A DNA stretch of 64,000 nt from Laburnicola sp. R22_1 (lineage: Eukaryota > Ascomycota > Dothideomycetes > Pleosporales > Didymosphaeriaceae): assembly GCA_014281115.1 (NCBI GenBank), contig JACONQ010000001.1, positions 1,612,001-1,676,000 on the forward strand. Reading direction: 5' to 3'. This document shows, in pieces, positions 1 through 10,953 of this stretch (within the stretch, counting starts at the first letter, position 1; each line of letters opens with the position of its first letter). Below the pieces are notes generated by a model, which saw nothing but the letters and a program-made list of their open reading frames with translations, searched no databases and was not told the origin of the DNA. The position numbers were made by a program, and so were the translations under genes.

Positions 1-482
1 TCGAGCAGGTAGGCGGCGCACATGTTGATGTTCAGCGAGCCGTGCATCAGCGTCTTGACCAGTTGCGGCAGAATGGGCACATGCGTGTACAGTTCAATCT
101 GGCCAGGCATGTCAAAGACAATCAGGTACTCGTCCGTGACTTCCTCGAGCGGGTCGGTCAGGAAGTCGAGGTTCTCCATCAAGAACTCAAAGCAGTAGAT
201 GAGGCCGCCGTTGGGCCCTAGGCTCATTTCATCCATGGCATCTTCGAGGCTGATCAGGTCCTTGATGTCGAGATCCGGATCAAAGGCGAAGTCTTCGGCG
301 GCGGGGTCGAGATTGACGTAGAAGCATGGGCGCTTGTTGTGCTGGAGGTGCTGGATGAGGGACGCGCAGAAGGTGGATTTGCCGGCGCCGGCGGGGCCCT
401 GGGCGCGCATGCAGCGTCAGCGTCCGTGGAGCGGTGGTGCAGACTGGAATCTTACCATGACCAGCGTGCCGTACTTGCTCAT
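1..482 (-). CDS. GPN3: GPN-loop GTPase 3, partial (C-terminus off left edge)
   Basis: GPN-loop GTPases act in the cytoplasm in assembly and nuclear import of RNA polymerase II. Exon 1 is 456..482 and encodes nine residues (MSKYGTLVM). A 57-nt GTAAG...CAG intron (399..455) follows, and exon 2 runs from 398 to the window edge. The spliced N-terminus reads straight into a Walker A motif, GPAGAGKST. After it come NLDPAAEDF, the diagnostic GPNGG insertion in the nucleotide pocket, and the switch DMPGQIEL. This order is that of the Gpn1/2/3 family, and the very short leader directly before the P-loop matches Gpn3 (yeast GPN3, fission yeast fet5). The residues visible end at about 140, roughly half the usual length of 270-290. 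The gene is head-to-head with the SAM synthetase gene. Paralogue assignment (GPN3 rather than GPN2) rests on the N-terminus and is likely but not certain. Confidence 0.88.
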
Positions 483-947
483 GGCTGCGGTGGTGTGGGC
501 GCTCAGCGCTGTTGGCTGTCGGAAATTTTGGGCGAAGGAAGCGGTCGGGGTTCGCTGCTCGCTGCTGCACGGCGGGGCACGGCGTCGATTGGGCCGGCGG
601 CGGGGCGGTGAATGGCGTGCTGAGAGCGAGACTGGGTGACGGGGCCTGGGCCTGCGACGTCGGCGCCCTGTATGCCGCGCAACAGAGCTGGGCGCGGTGG
701 AGCACAAGCACGTCTTTTCGGCAATTGGCCCTCTTTTCCAGAGGAACGCCCTCGCCGGGCTCCGACCGTCTTTAAAACCCCGAGCCCTCGATTCTGACCC
801 AGCACCCCACTCTCTGTCGCTTTTTACCCTCCCATCCCTCCCCAAAACTGCACCCGGTCGCAAGTCCTACACTACCTTCTCGAGACAGACACACATACTC
901 ACACACACCGCGCCAGCCTCCTGCCTGCCCACCCCTACCTGCCCACC
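483..947. promoter_or_regulatory. divergent promoter region, GPN3 / SAM synthetase
   Basis: A 465-bp spacer separates the start codons of two divergent housekeeping genes. The half nearer the SAM synthetase gene (about 780-945) is strongly pyrimidine-rich (CCCTCCCATCCC-like runs followed by repeated ACACAC), as is common just upstream of highly expressed fungal genes. I see no clear TATA box. Short open frames here overlap each other on both strands and show no conserved motif. Confidence 0.5.
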
Positions 948-2378
948 ATGACTGCTACCAACGGCCACACCGTGCCTGGGCCGAAGCTCAACGTACGCGC
1001 TCCGTCCCGTTCCATGGACGCTCCGGCAGCCTGCTTACTCTTGTCCAGGGCAACACGTTCCTCTTCACCTCCGAGTCCGTCGGTGAGGGCCACCCCGACA
1101 AGATTGCGTGAGTGCCCTTCCCTTCCTCTCCAACCCGCCTCTCCGTCCTCTGGGACCAGACTGGGACCGGCGCGGCCATTCGTAGCCGCTCCGCGCTCCG
1201 CACCCCACATCTTATATCGTGTCGAGGCTGACACCCCGCAGCGACCAGGTCTCCGATGCCGTCCTCGACGCCTGCCTGCGGGAGGACCCGCTGTCCAAGG
1301 TCGCCTGCGAGACTGCCACCAAGACCGGCATGATCATGGTCTTCGGCGAAATCACCACCAAGGCCCGCCTCGACTACCAGAAGATCATCCGTGACGCCAT
1401 CAAGGACATCGGCTACGACCACTCCAACAAAGGCTTCGACTACAAGACCTGCAACGTGCTCGTCGCCATCGAGCAGCAGTCGCCCGACATTGCCCAGGGT
1501 CTGCACTATGATGACGCCCTCGAGAACCTCGGTGCCGGTGATCAGGGTATCATGTTCGGATATGCCACTGACGAGACCCCTGAACTCCTGCCCTTGACCC
1601 TGCTCCTCTCCCACAAGCTCAACAGCGCCATGAAGGAGGCCCGTAACAACGGCGAGCTCCCGTGGCTCCGGCCCGACACCAAGACGCAAGTCACTGTCGA
1701 GTACGCCCACGACAATGGCGCCGTCATCCCGCTCCGTGTCGACACTGTCGTCGTCTCCGCCCAGCACTCCGAGGACATCACCACCGAGGAGCTTCGCAAG
1801 GAGATCCTCGAGAAGATCATCAAGCGCGTCATCCCCGCCAAGTACCTTGACGACAAGACCGTCTTCCACATCCAGCCCTCTGGTCTCTTCATCATCGGTG
1901 GACCGCAAGGTGACGCCGGTCTCACCGGCCGTAAGATCATTGTCGACACCTACGGTGGCTGGGGAGCCCACGGTGGTGGTGCTTTCTCCGGAAAGGACTA
2001 CTCCAAGGTCGACCGTTCCGCTGCTTACCTCGGCCGCTGGATCGCCAAGTCTCTCGTCACTGCTGGGCTTGCCCGTCGTGCCCTTGTCCAGCTCTCCTAC
2101 GCCATTGGTGTTGCTGAGCCCCTCTCCCTCTACGTCGATACATACGGCACCTCGGACAAGTCTTCTGAGGAGCTTGTTGAGATCATCAAGGCCAACTTCA
2201 ACATGCGCCCTGGTGTCATTGTCAAGGAACTGAACCTCACCAACCCGATCTACTTCCAGACGGCCAAGAACGGCCATTTCACCAACCAGGTACGTGTCCA
2301 GATGCCTGCTTTATCAAGCACCGTGCTAACCATGCGAAGGACTTCACCTGGGAGAAGCCCAAGACTCTCAAGTTCTAG
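948..2378 (+). CDS. SAM2: S-adenosylmethionine synthetase
   Basis: This enzyme makes S-adenosylmethionine from methionine and ATP in the cytosol and supplies nearly all cellular methylation. The model has four exons: 948..992, 1049..1107, 1242..2289 and 2340..2378, giving 396 residues, the normal length for the family. Splicing restores the N-terminal signature [17 protein letters not shown] across intron 2, with its ATP and magnesium ligands. Further hallmarks are the [12 protein letters not shown] loop and the glycine-rich [18 protein letters not shown]. The last exon supplies [12 protein letters not shown], the usual C-terminal end. Exon 3 is very rich in C-ending codons, as expected for an abundant protein. 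A 429-residue open frame on the opposite strand is a shadow of this bias. SAM1/SAM2 (yeast) are equivalent names; which applies cannot be decided. Confidence 0.96.
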
Positions 2379-3278
2379 ATGTACTATTACGTGTAATTGC
2401 ATGCGTGCGTTGAATCAACTTCAGCCACGATGGTCACTATTTACGACGACATGACATGCATATCTTTGGCGGTTTAAAAATATCCGTCTTTCAACAAGTT
2501 CGGCGTCGGGAAGGGATACCCCTTGATTCCTCAAAATTTCAACATTCAGGCTTTTCCCGAGTCATTCATAGATGCTACGCTTTCCTGAGATGCGTAGCAA
2601 AGTATCTAAACATTTTGCCTAGTGTTGAGCTAGAGGGACACGATCTTCGATATATGAGTCGCTATGGTTCGGTTGGGTATATGGAGTAGATAGGACTACT
2701 CTCTTTATTGAGGGGATATGCTTGCTACGCAGGCAAATCATTTTTTCCTCAAAATTGTTCAAACCTGCATTCTCGAGCCTGGCGGTCGGTTGCAATTCGT
2801 GTTTCCGTTTGCGGGCTATCTTATTATTAGAAGACGGCATGGTGTTTGGCGGCACGACGCGCGCGAGTGACGCTGCGCCTCAGGCCTGAAGGATTACATC
2901 TCCGACTCCGTAAATCCTCCGACAGCGACAACAATGCCGACTGCATTTCAATCATCAAGCCTGTGCAATTTAGAATCAAACTGGCACTTCTTTCAAGCAA
3001 GATGATCTTGCGCTTTCCTCGCCCTGTGCACCGCCACATGTTACCTCAGGTGCGTCATCGATAGCTAACGCCACCAAGGCCTTTATCAGGCTTGCCAGCG
3101 CAAGGCGGAGCAACGGCCTTCTATATCACCAGTTCCACCTTGTCACAAGCCCTGGTCCGCCGCTGCATAGCGTCTCCTTTGGCGCCTTCCATCGAACCTA
3201 CAAAGTATGCCTTCCTCCCCCGCGAGACTTACAAATACTTACAGTCCGCGAGCATCCTCTCTACCCGTCTACTCCAGC
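2379..3278. other. intergenic, no gene seen
   Basis: This stretch holds the SAM synthetase 3' UTR and the promoter of the WW-domain gene. Small open frames occur on both strands but none has a recognisable motif or plausible splicing partners. Confidence 0.5.
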
Positions 3279-4154
3279 ATGGCGACTTCTTCACATCCGA
3301 CGGATGCGCCACCCTCGTATGAATCAGTAACGGGCTCTTCTTCTACCCCGAACCCACCCATTCACCGCGTCTCCACCGACGGCCCCTCTTCACGAACAGC
3401 GCGAAATGGTATCCCTCCGGAACACCGCCGCTCAATGGAAGACGAGAACCGTCCACTTCCTCCAGGCTGGGTGAGACAGTTCGATCCTGTTGAGCAACAT
3501 CAATTCTTCGTCGATACGAACGCAAATCCACCACGTAGCATCTGGACGCACCCGTACGATGATCCAGACTTTCTCAGTACATTGAGCCCTGAGGAGCGCA
3601 AGGTACACGGACGAATGCATAGGACTGTGACGCTTGACGATATCACGGCCGACAGTAGCGACGACGAAGACCACCATCCTAAACTACCCCCACGAACTGA
3701 AGCCGCTGGGGGCGCCTCCTCTTCGGGTCAACCCTCTGGGTTTCACAAGTTCACCCGCAAGATGAAGGACAAGCTGACCGACAGCACTCACGAACAACGC
3801 CAGCAGCAGCGGGCCCGACGCGAAGAAGCGGAGCGCCGTGCTTACCAGGCTCATCTACAAGCTCGACAGGCTATGGTCCGCGCCATGCAAACCGGAGAAC
3901 CTCAGTTCCTGTGCAAGGATCAGCAGGGACGCGACGTCTACATTCAGCCTCCGAGTGGCCCTGGGGGTATGCCAAGAGGCGCGTACGGTTATAACCCGTA
4001 TGCGCAAGGCCCGTACGGGAATCCGAATGTACGGTTCGTCAGGCCTGCTGGACCATACGGGAGGCCTTATGGTTACGGATATGGTGGAGGCCTAGGTGCG
4101 CCTGTTGCAGCGGGGTTCTTGGGTGGTGCATTGCTTGGTGGATTGATGTTCTAA
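3279..4154 (+). CDS. WW-domain protein with PPxY motif and glycine-rich tail
   Basis: A 291-residue, single-exon protein. A PPSY motif lies near the N-terminus (APPSYESV). A WW domain follows at about residues 63-95: LPPGWVRQFD opens it, a central FFVDTNA strand follows, and IWTHP closes it. Next is an acidic serine stretch, then a charged helix rich in Gln, Arg and Glu (about 175-205). The C-terminus is Gly/Tyr/Pro-rich and ends in a hydrophobic Gly-Ala-Leu segment. WW domains bind proline-rich peptides, so the protein may bind itself or a PPxY adaptor such as those of Rsp5-type ubiquitin ligases; that is inference. I chose the ATG at 3279 because it sits close to the conserved APPSYE block. 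An in-frame ATG at 3207 would add 24 poorly constrained residues. The cellular role is unknown. Confidence 0.85.
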   Translation: MATSSHPTDAPPSYESVTGSSSTPNPPIHRVSTDGPSSRTARNGIPPEHRRSMEDENRPLPPGWVRQFDPVEQHQFFVDTNANPPRSIWTHPYDDPDFLSTLSPEERKVHGRMHRTVTLDDITADSSDDEDHHPKLPPRTEAAGGASSSGQPSGFHKFTRKMKDKLTDSTHEQRQQQRARREEAERRAYQAHLQARQAMVRAMQTGEPQFLCKDQQGRDVYIQPPSGPGGMPRGAYGYNPYAQGPYGNPNVRFVRPAGPYGRPYGYGYGGGLGAPVAAGFLGGALLGGLMF

Positions 4155-4231
4155 AGGGGTATGGGTCTAAGATCAAGAAGCCTTGATGGCTCTAACGATT
4201 CAACGGGGGTTCTGCTTTAGGCGTTCTGGTA

Positions 4232-6022
4232 AGCTCGGCTATATAGCTATTGATCACATAGGGTTCCTGATCACCCCACCGAAACGCGCACCCTGAATAA
4301 AACACGCGATATCTCTCAACAACGCTCTTATAATTGCCATTGAGTACACATAGATTCAAGCGCTACAGCTGCTGTAGCTACTGCAGCCCTTTCTGAAGCG
4401 CTTGATATAGTATATTTACGTTGCTGCGCTGCTAAAGCCTCAGCTGCGCGCATACCCTCCATAATAGTCTCTACCTCTGCAAAGCGTTGATTTGGGTCTA
4501 TCTGAACGCGCTTTCGTGGCCGGTGAGAGCTAGTAGTCTGTAGATGATACTCAAGGCGTCTTTTCTCTGATTCTAGCCCTGCAGCTCTAGCATTCGCAGC
4601 TGCTAGCGCCTTACCTGCTTTTTGTAGGAGGAGCCGGGTCCTACGACCTAGGTTTTCGAGGCTCTGGACGTCGCGCTGCGCCAAGTAGAGATCCCGAGGG
4701 CCTTGAGGGGTAGAGAGGAAGCTCTGAGGCTGCTGCTGAGGTTGCTGCTAAGGCGTAGGCGTTGTAGGCCTCTGAGAGACCTGCGACGAGCTAAGCACGT
4801 GATTAATGTTGAATGGGCAGATACCAGCAGCCTGCCAACCAGCTCGAATCACACGCTCTGTGAAGCCTTCCTCCCTAGCTTGATAGTAGCAGGCAATAAA
4901 GCGCTCCTTCTTAACAGGCGCGGCGTCGTCGAGCGATGCGAGCTCCTGGATCTGGCGTCGGTAACTAGACTTAATTACCGAGAAAGGAGCGAGATCTAGA
5001 GGCTGTAGGACGTGAGAGGAGTGCGCAGGTAGGTATAGGAGCTCAATTCGATGCTGTTTACAGAGCCAGAGGAACTTAATATTAATATAGCTGCCATGGC
5101 CGTTAAGAATAAGCAGGCGGTACTGGCCGTCAGCTGGCGCCGTCTCAGGGATGAATATGCGCTGCAGCCACTTAACACCTATCGCATTTGACGTCCATCC
5201 ATTCTTGGAGGTTGTATAGAGCTAGTTGGGTATTGATTTGGCTGGGAACTAGGTAGTCTGTAGGCTCTGGCCCTTGAAGATAACTACGCAGCGCAGCTTC
5301 CGCCCTGTTGCCGATACGCACTTAATTATTAAGACCTACTCGCGATTCTCTGGCGACTTAACGTAAGCCTTCTTCTTTAATGCCCTAGCAAGGACTCTGG
5401 TGTTAGTACATACACCTAGCGCAATGCCAGTCTTATCCATATTGTACGTATTCTCCGTCTGTATATTAAGTCGCTGTCGAGTCTGCTTATAGAGCTCTAG
5501 GAACGCGCGGAGCTGTTCTGGCGTAGCTGCCTTAGCTCTCTGGGCGTTAAGCTTCCGGCCTACTACTGAGGCGACGCGTGGCTGGCGCTTAATGAAGTGT
5601 GAGAGCCAGAGCTTGCCGACAGGCTGATTGTCGCCGTTCATGCGCAGAATTCGATTCGCCATCTCTCGCGCGCGAGCGTGTGGAGGAGGATAGCCGCGTG
5701 CGTCTTCTTCAAGGATCCATTTAACAAGGAAATCCTCTTGTAGAGGAGTCAATCGCTGCTGGTGTTGATGGCTGAGCGCGCTCGTTGTTGCGCCACGGAG
5801 TCGCGTTGATAGCGTAGATTGAGGGATATTGTACGCCTTTGCAGCTGCGCGTTGGCTAGAATAAAGACCTGCGTTGAAATCGCTGATAGCTGATTGTATA
5901 GCTAGCTCACGGGCGTCCATTTTTATGAGCGTTGTTGAGAGATATCGCGTGTTTTGTTCAGGGTGCGCGTTTCGGTGGGGTGATCAGGAACCCTATGTGA
6001 TCAATAACTATATAGCCGAGCT
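4232..6022 (-). mobile_element. pogo/Fot1-like DNA transposon, copy 1
   Basis: A complete 1791-bp element. It is bounded by 96-bp terminal inverted repeats (4232..4327 and 5927..6022) that differ at only two positions, both C/T transitions. A TA dinucleotide is duplicated on each side (4230-4231 and 6023-6024), the target-site signature of the Tc1/mariner superfamily. The ends start AGCTCGGCTATATAG. The interior carries a degraded transposase on the minus strand that begins and ends almost exactly at the inverted repeats. Protein similarity to copy 2 at 30787 is high, but the outer inverted-repeat sequences of the two differ. Confidence 0.95.
4328..5920 (-). pseudogene. broken transposase, HTH_psq/CENP-B type with DDE_1 core
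   Basis: The intact first part (5336..5920, 194 residues) starts MDARELAIQSAISDFN. It holds a Psq-type helix-turn-helix, a CENP-B-type second DNA-binding domain (LTPLQEDFLVKWI...NRILRMNGD) and the start of the DDE core (NMDKTGIALG). In the same frame there are then three TAG codons, each where copy 2 has a tryptophan (E-W-V, P-W-F, N-W-L), so each is TGG to TAG. The second catalytic aspartate is also changed: the expected LDGHGSH reads LNGHGSY. A further TAG follows a Thr-Pro run, and the C-terminal helix-rich tail remains open to 4328. The protein cannot be functional. All these differences are C:G to T:A transitions, fitting RIP. Confidence 0.92.
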
Positions 6023-6395
6023 TAGAGATACCATGTCTATATTTCAAACAACTGCAGTATTGCTTCACTACGCTTAGAGACGTGACCACCCATTCATTGT
6101 CACTTTTAGGTGACTCATTGTCTCTCTGCTATCCACCCACCTATGGCTCCTTTTTAAGAGTTCTATTGACTACGTGCTCGACAAGTGAAGTTATCAGTTA
6201 CATTGTAGTTACACAGAACATTGACCCAGTAGCAAAAGAGATCGTACTGCCCTAAACGTTCGCTATTCAGGTCAAATCGCACCAGCTCACTACCACGCTG
6301 TGACCACCGCATCCCTACTTAGGTAACACCACCAAAAAAGTAAGCCGCCTCCTGGGATAGGGAATATGGCCAAAAAAGATGATCAAGATATTAAT
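6023..6395. other. intergenic; T-run terminator of the tRNA at 6372-6377
   Basis: No gene is seen. Near the right end, AAAAAA at 6372-6377 gives six T residues on the minus strand about 19 nt beyond the tRNA 3' end, a standard RNA polymerase III stop. The rest is unremarkable. Confidence 0.6.
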
Positions 6396-6479
6396 GGTCA
6401 GTACGGGGGTCGAACCCGCGACCTTGGCGTTAACAGATTGCTATTAGCACCACGCTCTAACCAACTGAGCTAACCGACC
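6396..6479 (-). tRNA. tRNA-Ile (anticodon AAT) with 11-nt intron
   Basis: On the minus strand the 84-nt sequence folds as a cloverleaf. The acceptor GGTCGGT pairs with ACTGACC (one G-T pair), and the D arm is GCTC...GAGC. The anticodon stem TGGTG/CGCCA encloses loop CTAATA plus A, and the T arm contains GGTTCGACC. The anticodon is AAT (isoleucine, read as inosine at the wobble base). An 11-nt intron (GCAATCTGTTA) sits one base 3' of the anticodon, the canonical place for eukaryotic tRNA introns. The CCA end is not encoded, as expected. The gene lies 370 bp from transposon copy 1. Confidence 0.95.
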
Positions 6480-7236
6480 TGCTATAAGCTGATTGATGTT
6501 GTTTTTCTAATTTGAAAATTATAAATAACTAGGCATTAGGCTGTTAGAGACTGCCGAGTGTAAAGGGGCTGTTTTGAATGAAGAGAACGGTGGTTGTGTT
6601 GCGTGAATTTTCAAGTGCGTAGTTAAATGGGTGGTGGGGCTGTGGGCACGCGCTTTTAGAGCTAGGAACTGAGGCAGCGGGATCACTATAGAGAACCGTT
6701 AAGCATTATTCTATAGTCAACACAACTCCATTGCGTTGACACGACAAATTAATTCTTCTCTAATCTATTTTCAAGGCATGCGTATGCATCTCTTACTACT
6801 ACGAAGTGCTGCGACCAAAGTTTTGTATGAGCTCGACGAGCATCACAATCTCCGGCGCACCATACTGTAAGCAGCATAATTGCGATGGGGACCCAATAGA
6901 ACCAATTAGGAACGTGCATTCGAATATCGCGCCGTATTTTCCCAAGCGAGAGGCTCTGATTGGTTAAATGTGGTTAATGTGCTGCTGACAGGCAAGAGTC
7001 TACGGTATGGCCGAAAGCATAGACGGGAAATTGCAATGACGGCTTGATCTCCACAGCACTCCTACACTACTCCTCCACGCCCAGATGTTCCAAACGCCAT
7101 CTTCAAAAGGTGAAATTTGGACCTTCGGGGAGCACGCGCCGAAACTGTGCAACGCCTTGGTTATCATTTTTGCCTTTCTGGAGTCTGGACACTCAATACG
7201 TGTCTCCTGAAGCCGTAACCAGAACAAGGCATTATC
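6480..7236. other. intergenic, promoter side of homeodomain factor
   Basis: AT-rich immediately upstream of the tRNA, then mixed composition. I see no gene. The last 200 bp form the presumed leader of the homeodomain/zinc-finger gene. Confidence 0.45.
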
Positions 7237-9372
7237 ATGGATATCTCTGAACGGGAAAGCGAAAGCGTCAGCTGCACCAATCTTCAAACAGATCATCTGG
7301 ACCTTGCTGCGACAGAACAGATCGACTGGGATAGCTTTGTCAATCTGGATTACGACCCTACAATTTCTACTCCTTCGACTGGAGGGTTTCTGTTAAGCGA
7401 ACAAGCACATCTCCAAGGGCTTCACTCTAGTGCTACTGGTGCAGTTACCGAAAACCTTATACATGATGTAGCAGACATGTCTTTCTTCGCCAGTCTCGAT
7501 TTCCCTTCTTTGGATGAGTGGTGGTCCGAGCTACCGGGCGGGGACAGATCGATGGATTGGGACTCCTTGACAGGAAATTCCATTACTTATGGGAACACAC
7601 CCCGTTCTGAATCAAACGTTTCGACCTATCTCGAACGGCAATCGCCCGACTTAGAAGAAGATGGAGGAGTCAAGAAGAAGAGGCGTCGTATGCCATCAAG
7701 AGCCAAGGGACTGCTGACAGAGTGCTTCGAACGCCGCAAAGAAAACCCCTATATTCCAAAAGAGGAGGCTCAAAAGCTTGCAGTGGAGACAGGTTTGTCA
7801 CTTCGTCAGGTGCAGACGTTCTTCGCCAATGCTAGGGCTCGAAAGCTACCCCGTCCTTCGGTTGAAGGTCAAGGTGCCAACATCCCGGCCCTTTCAGAAC
7901 AGCAAGGGCCAATGGAGCGTTACCTTTCCAGTTCTTCGGAAGATGATGGTATATCGGAAGATGCTGTACGGGCAGCCGCGAGGACAATGAAAAAGCCAAT
8001 TAAGCCACGTCGTTCCAGAAAAGCCAATGCAGTATCAGTCTGCGACAGCACAGCAAGTTCAACATCTAATTCTTCATCCGCCAGCATAGACTCTTTGGAT
8101 AGTCGCGGCTCTCGTAGAGGACGCAAGAGGCAGCTTGAACCCTCCAAAAATGTGGCTAAGACTATTTTCCGTAAACCTTCCAGTCCGTCCCGAAAGTATC
8201 AGTGTACATTCTGCACTCTCGATTTTGAACAAAAATACGACTGGAAGCGGCATGAAGAATCGGTGCACTTTCCTCAGAAGGAATGGGTCTGTATGCCGAA
8301 CGGACCCGTGAAGGACCCTCGCTGCGTCTTCTGCGATCTGGAAGCAGTAGATGAGCAACACCTGCATTTGCACAAGTGCACCCCCTGTTCTGAAGCACCG
8401 CATGCACAACGGGCTTTCCAACGCAAGGACAAGCTCATGCAGCATATCAAGCAGGTGCATAGTTGTCAGCCCCCAAAAATGATCAAAGGGTGGTGCCGAC
8501 CGGTTGAACGCGATGTGCTGCTGTTGTGTGGCTTTTGCAGCCTGGAACTGCCGGATTGGAAGACAAGGGCGGAGTAGGTCAATTTTTCATATACTTCGCA
8601 TCTGGCAGGCAATGGTCCATTTCTGCCAAAACGCTAAACTGCATGATACAGTCGCTTAGCTTCTCATTTCAATAACGGCACCAGTATGGATATGTGGCTA
8701 CCGGAACTACCTGGAAGCATATGGGCGCGAGACCAGCTTACGATAAACTTTACTAAGGTCCGGTTCTCCGCCATTGCTGATCCCCAGGGCAGAGTAACCT
8801 GCGAAAATTGTCCATCCAGGTTTCGAAGCTTGCCCAACGCGATACTGCATCGCCGAGAAGTCCATAACATCTTCTTAGCTGTAGATACGAAGGTTGTCTT
8901 GTCGAAGCCTACGGCCGGTCACCACTCCCAGCGGCTGATCAATCTCGCGCAGCAAACGTCTCGCATCGAATTCGCCCGGATGGAAACTTTCTCCGGCAGC
9001 TCGACTTCAGAGATCGCGCGTTCTGGAGGTAGATCGGGCCCGCATTCGAATCGTTGGCCAGTATCCTCGGCCAAAAGCAATTTCAACACCTCTGCGTCTG
9101 AATCTCATATAAACCGGATATTTGACCCGCCTGAAACTCGGGGGATCGCGTTGGCACCTAATGTCGTTCGGAAAGAAGTGCTTGATGTCGATCAGATAGT
9201 GCCACCTAGAAAGCCTGTGAGAAGCCCTTGCAACCAGCGACCTACTTCCTTCCTGTCCGCTGGACCTATAGCCAGGCATAGCTCCCATCAGATAAGCCCC
9301 CCTGGTAGCACAAGTGACCCAACGGTGTGTTATCACGTCATACCGCTTCGAATATATAGTAACTGGAGCTAG
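7237..9372 (+). CDS. homeodomain and C2H2 zinc-finger transcription factor
   Basis: The model is two exons, 7237..8573 and 8652..9372, with a 78-nt GTAGGT...ACAG intron, giving 685 residues. An acidic N-terminus precedes a basic patch (KKKRRR) and a homeodomain at about 146-205. The recognition helix reads LRQVQTFFANARARK: Asn51 is kept, but the usual Trp48 is Phe. A C2H2 finger follows at about 322-345 (CTFC...H...H), then Cys/His-rich segments. The intron was placed because the first exon stops just after LPDWKTRA, while the downstream frame continues LASHFNNGTSMDMW; this restores the W...HF.xG..M..W block I recall from fungal C2H2/homeobox proteins. A last finger (CENC-x12-H-x4-H) is in exon 2. 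It presumably acts as a nuclear DNA-binding regulator; targets are unknown. Confidence 0.85.
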
Positions 9373-10220
9373 CTTGAACAACCAGGACCTCCAATTGAAG
9401 CTATACGCAATGCATCGCAACAAGACCAAGACAGTGTCGGTTTGAACACACCAACGCAGGGTTTTCTGCATTCACTGGAGTAGTACGATGCCATGAACGC
9501 TCGGTGGTCAGGTCCCCTTGGCCGACCTCAAAGATGGGCGAGCCCATGCACCGCCCCTTCCTCACTCGTCCTTTCGGTGTGCCTATGGATCTCGACACTC
9601 GCTTCAACATCGTCAACCATCAGGTCAATCTATTAGGCCAACGAGATCTGTACATTTGAAGCAGAGAACCGCTTCATGAAGTTCTTTGGAGCCAAGTACA
9701 AGCGAAGGCGGCTCACTAGAAGAATGGCGGCGGCGAGTTTGAGCTTGTGCAGTCGCGCATTGAGGAAGACATTGCGCACTGGGCTAGGGAATTGGGGCTT
9801 ACGATGAGGATGGTCAGGTAGATGCGAGAGCAAGGTCGGGTGTAAGTTTGCTGATATGAAGGAAGACGAGCAGGAAGAGGAGAGAAGTAGGGAATGAAGA
9901 ATGGAATCTGGTTATGCGAAACCGCCAATTTCAAACCTGTACATATGGAGGCCTCTGTTTTCATGTTTCTGTACGTACATGCGCATCTCACCCCCCCGCG
10001 CAATGGCAAACTTTATCCCGCCTCCTTGGCACTTTTCGCCTACCTGCTACTCGTGTCCAGCAAGATGCTAGTGCCAATAGTGCACCATGGTGTTGGTTGC
10101 TAAGATCTTTAATGTCGATCTGTTAAGTACTTTGTTAAGTTTTATATAGTGCATAGTTTAAAGTTAATAATTATATTAATTATTTACCCTTTTTTTACCT
10201 CTAGTCTAGTATATAGTGTT
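9373..10220. other. intergenic, no gene seen
   Basis: Composition is ordinary up to about 10,115 and then becomes very AT-rich. Several 65-97-codon frames overlap on both strands without motifs, so none is called. Confidence 0.45.
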
Positions 10221-10468
10221 AATTTTTATAATTACCTTTTTACGCTCCTTTTAATTACTAAGCAGGAGGCTCTACTATTTTTATTATATTATTTAAGATA
10301 AAAGCCTTTGTTGTTCTACCCCTAGGTAGTTAATTTAACGCCATATAGTGTTAAATTAACTACTTAGAAGTAGAATAATAAAAGCTTTTATTTTAAATAA
10401 TATAATAAAAATAATAAAGCCCTTTACTTAGGAAATAAAAAGAGCGTAGAAAAGTAATTATAAAAAAC
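10221..10468. repeat. AT-rich foldback (long palindromic) repeat
   Basis: Two arms of about 119 bp (10221..10339 and 10350..10468) are inverted copies separated by a 10-bp loop (centre near 10345). The best-matching 72 bp on each side runs from 10268 to 10339 and from 10350 to 10421. Where the arms differ, one usually has C (or G) and the other T (or A); for example CCCCTAGG on the left matches TTCTAAG on the right. A related but more degraded sequence is in the AT-rich block at 23.8-24.0 kb. This looks like a MITE or two head-to-head ends of a mobile element after RIP. Confidence 0.8.
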
Positions 10469-10953
10469 CGGATTAAAATTATGATTTTACTAAATATACT
10501 ATAATTTAGCGTTAACGCTTGCCACAACAGGAAACCCAGGCGAAAGCACAATTTAAAACCACGCCCACTGAACAGGCCCTAAATGGATGTTGGCTGTTGC
10601 TGCGCACTTCGCCTTGGCCACGGACACCAACAACTACCTGCCGCTGACGGCCAGTTCCAAGTAAAACGTCCTGAGGGCGGCTAGAGGTAGCTCTGTTCCT
10701 TCAGCTAAAAGTATCTGGTCAGTGGTGTAGAGTCGGTTGGCGTACAAACGCCACACGGGTATGGATGACCTGCAGCACGCAGAAGTGAATATCGGTATGA
10801 TATCGATAGGCTGGCTGCCCAGGTGGTGTGGTGGCGCGGGCGGTGTTCGGTAAGGTAAGGGGAGGGCTCCACAAGCGGAAAGATGAAACAAAATGAACGC
10901 GGTAGCCGAGGCTGCCGAGTCTACCGCTGCAGCCATGTATCATGATGTATGTA
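10469..10953. other. intergenic, AT-rich then GC-normal
   Basis: TA-rich sequence ends abruptly near 10,510. From there to the Tc1-like element the composition is normal and no gene is recognised. Confidence 0.45.

Noticed and set aside
988..2277. 429-codon open frame antisense to SAM synthetase
   Set aside because: Mirror of the C-ending codon bias in the real gene; no homology, and it crosses the gene's own introns.
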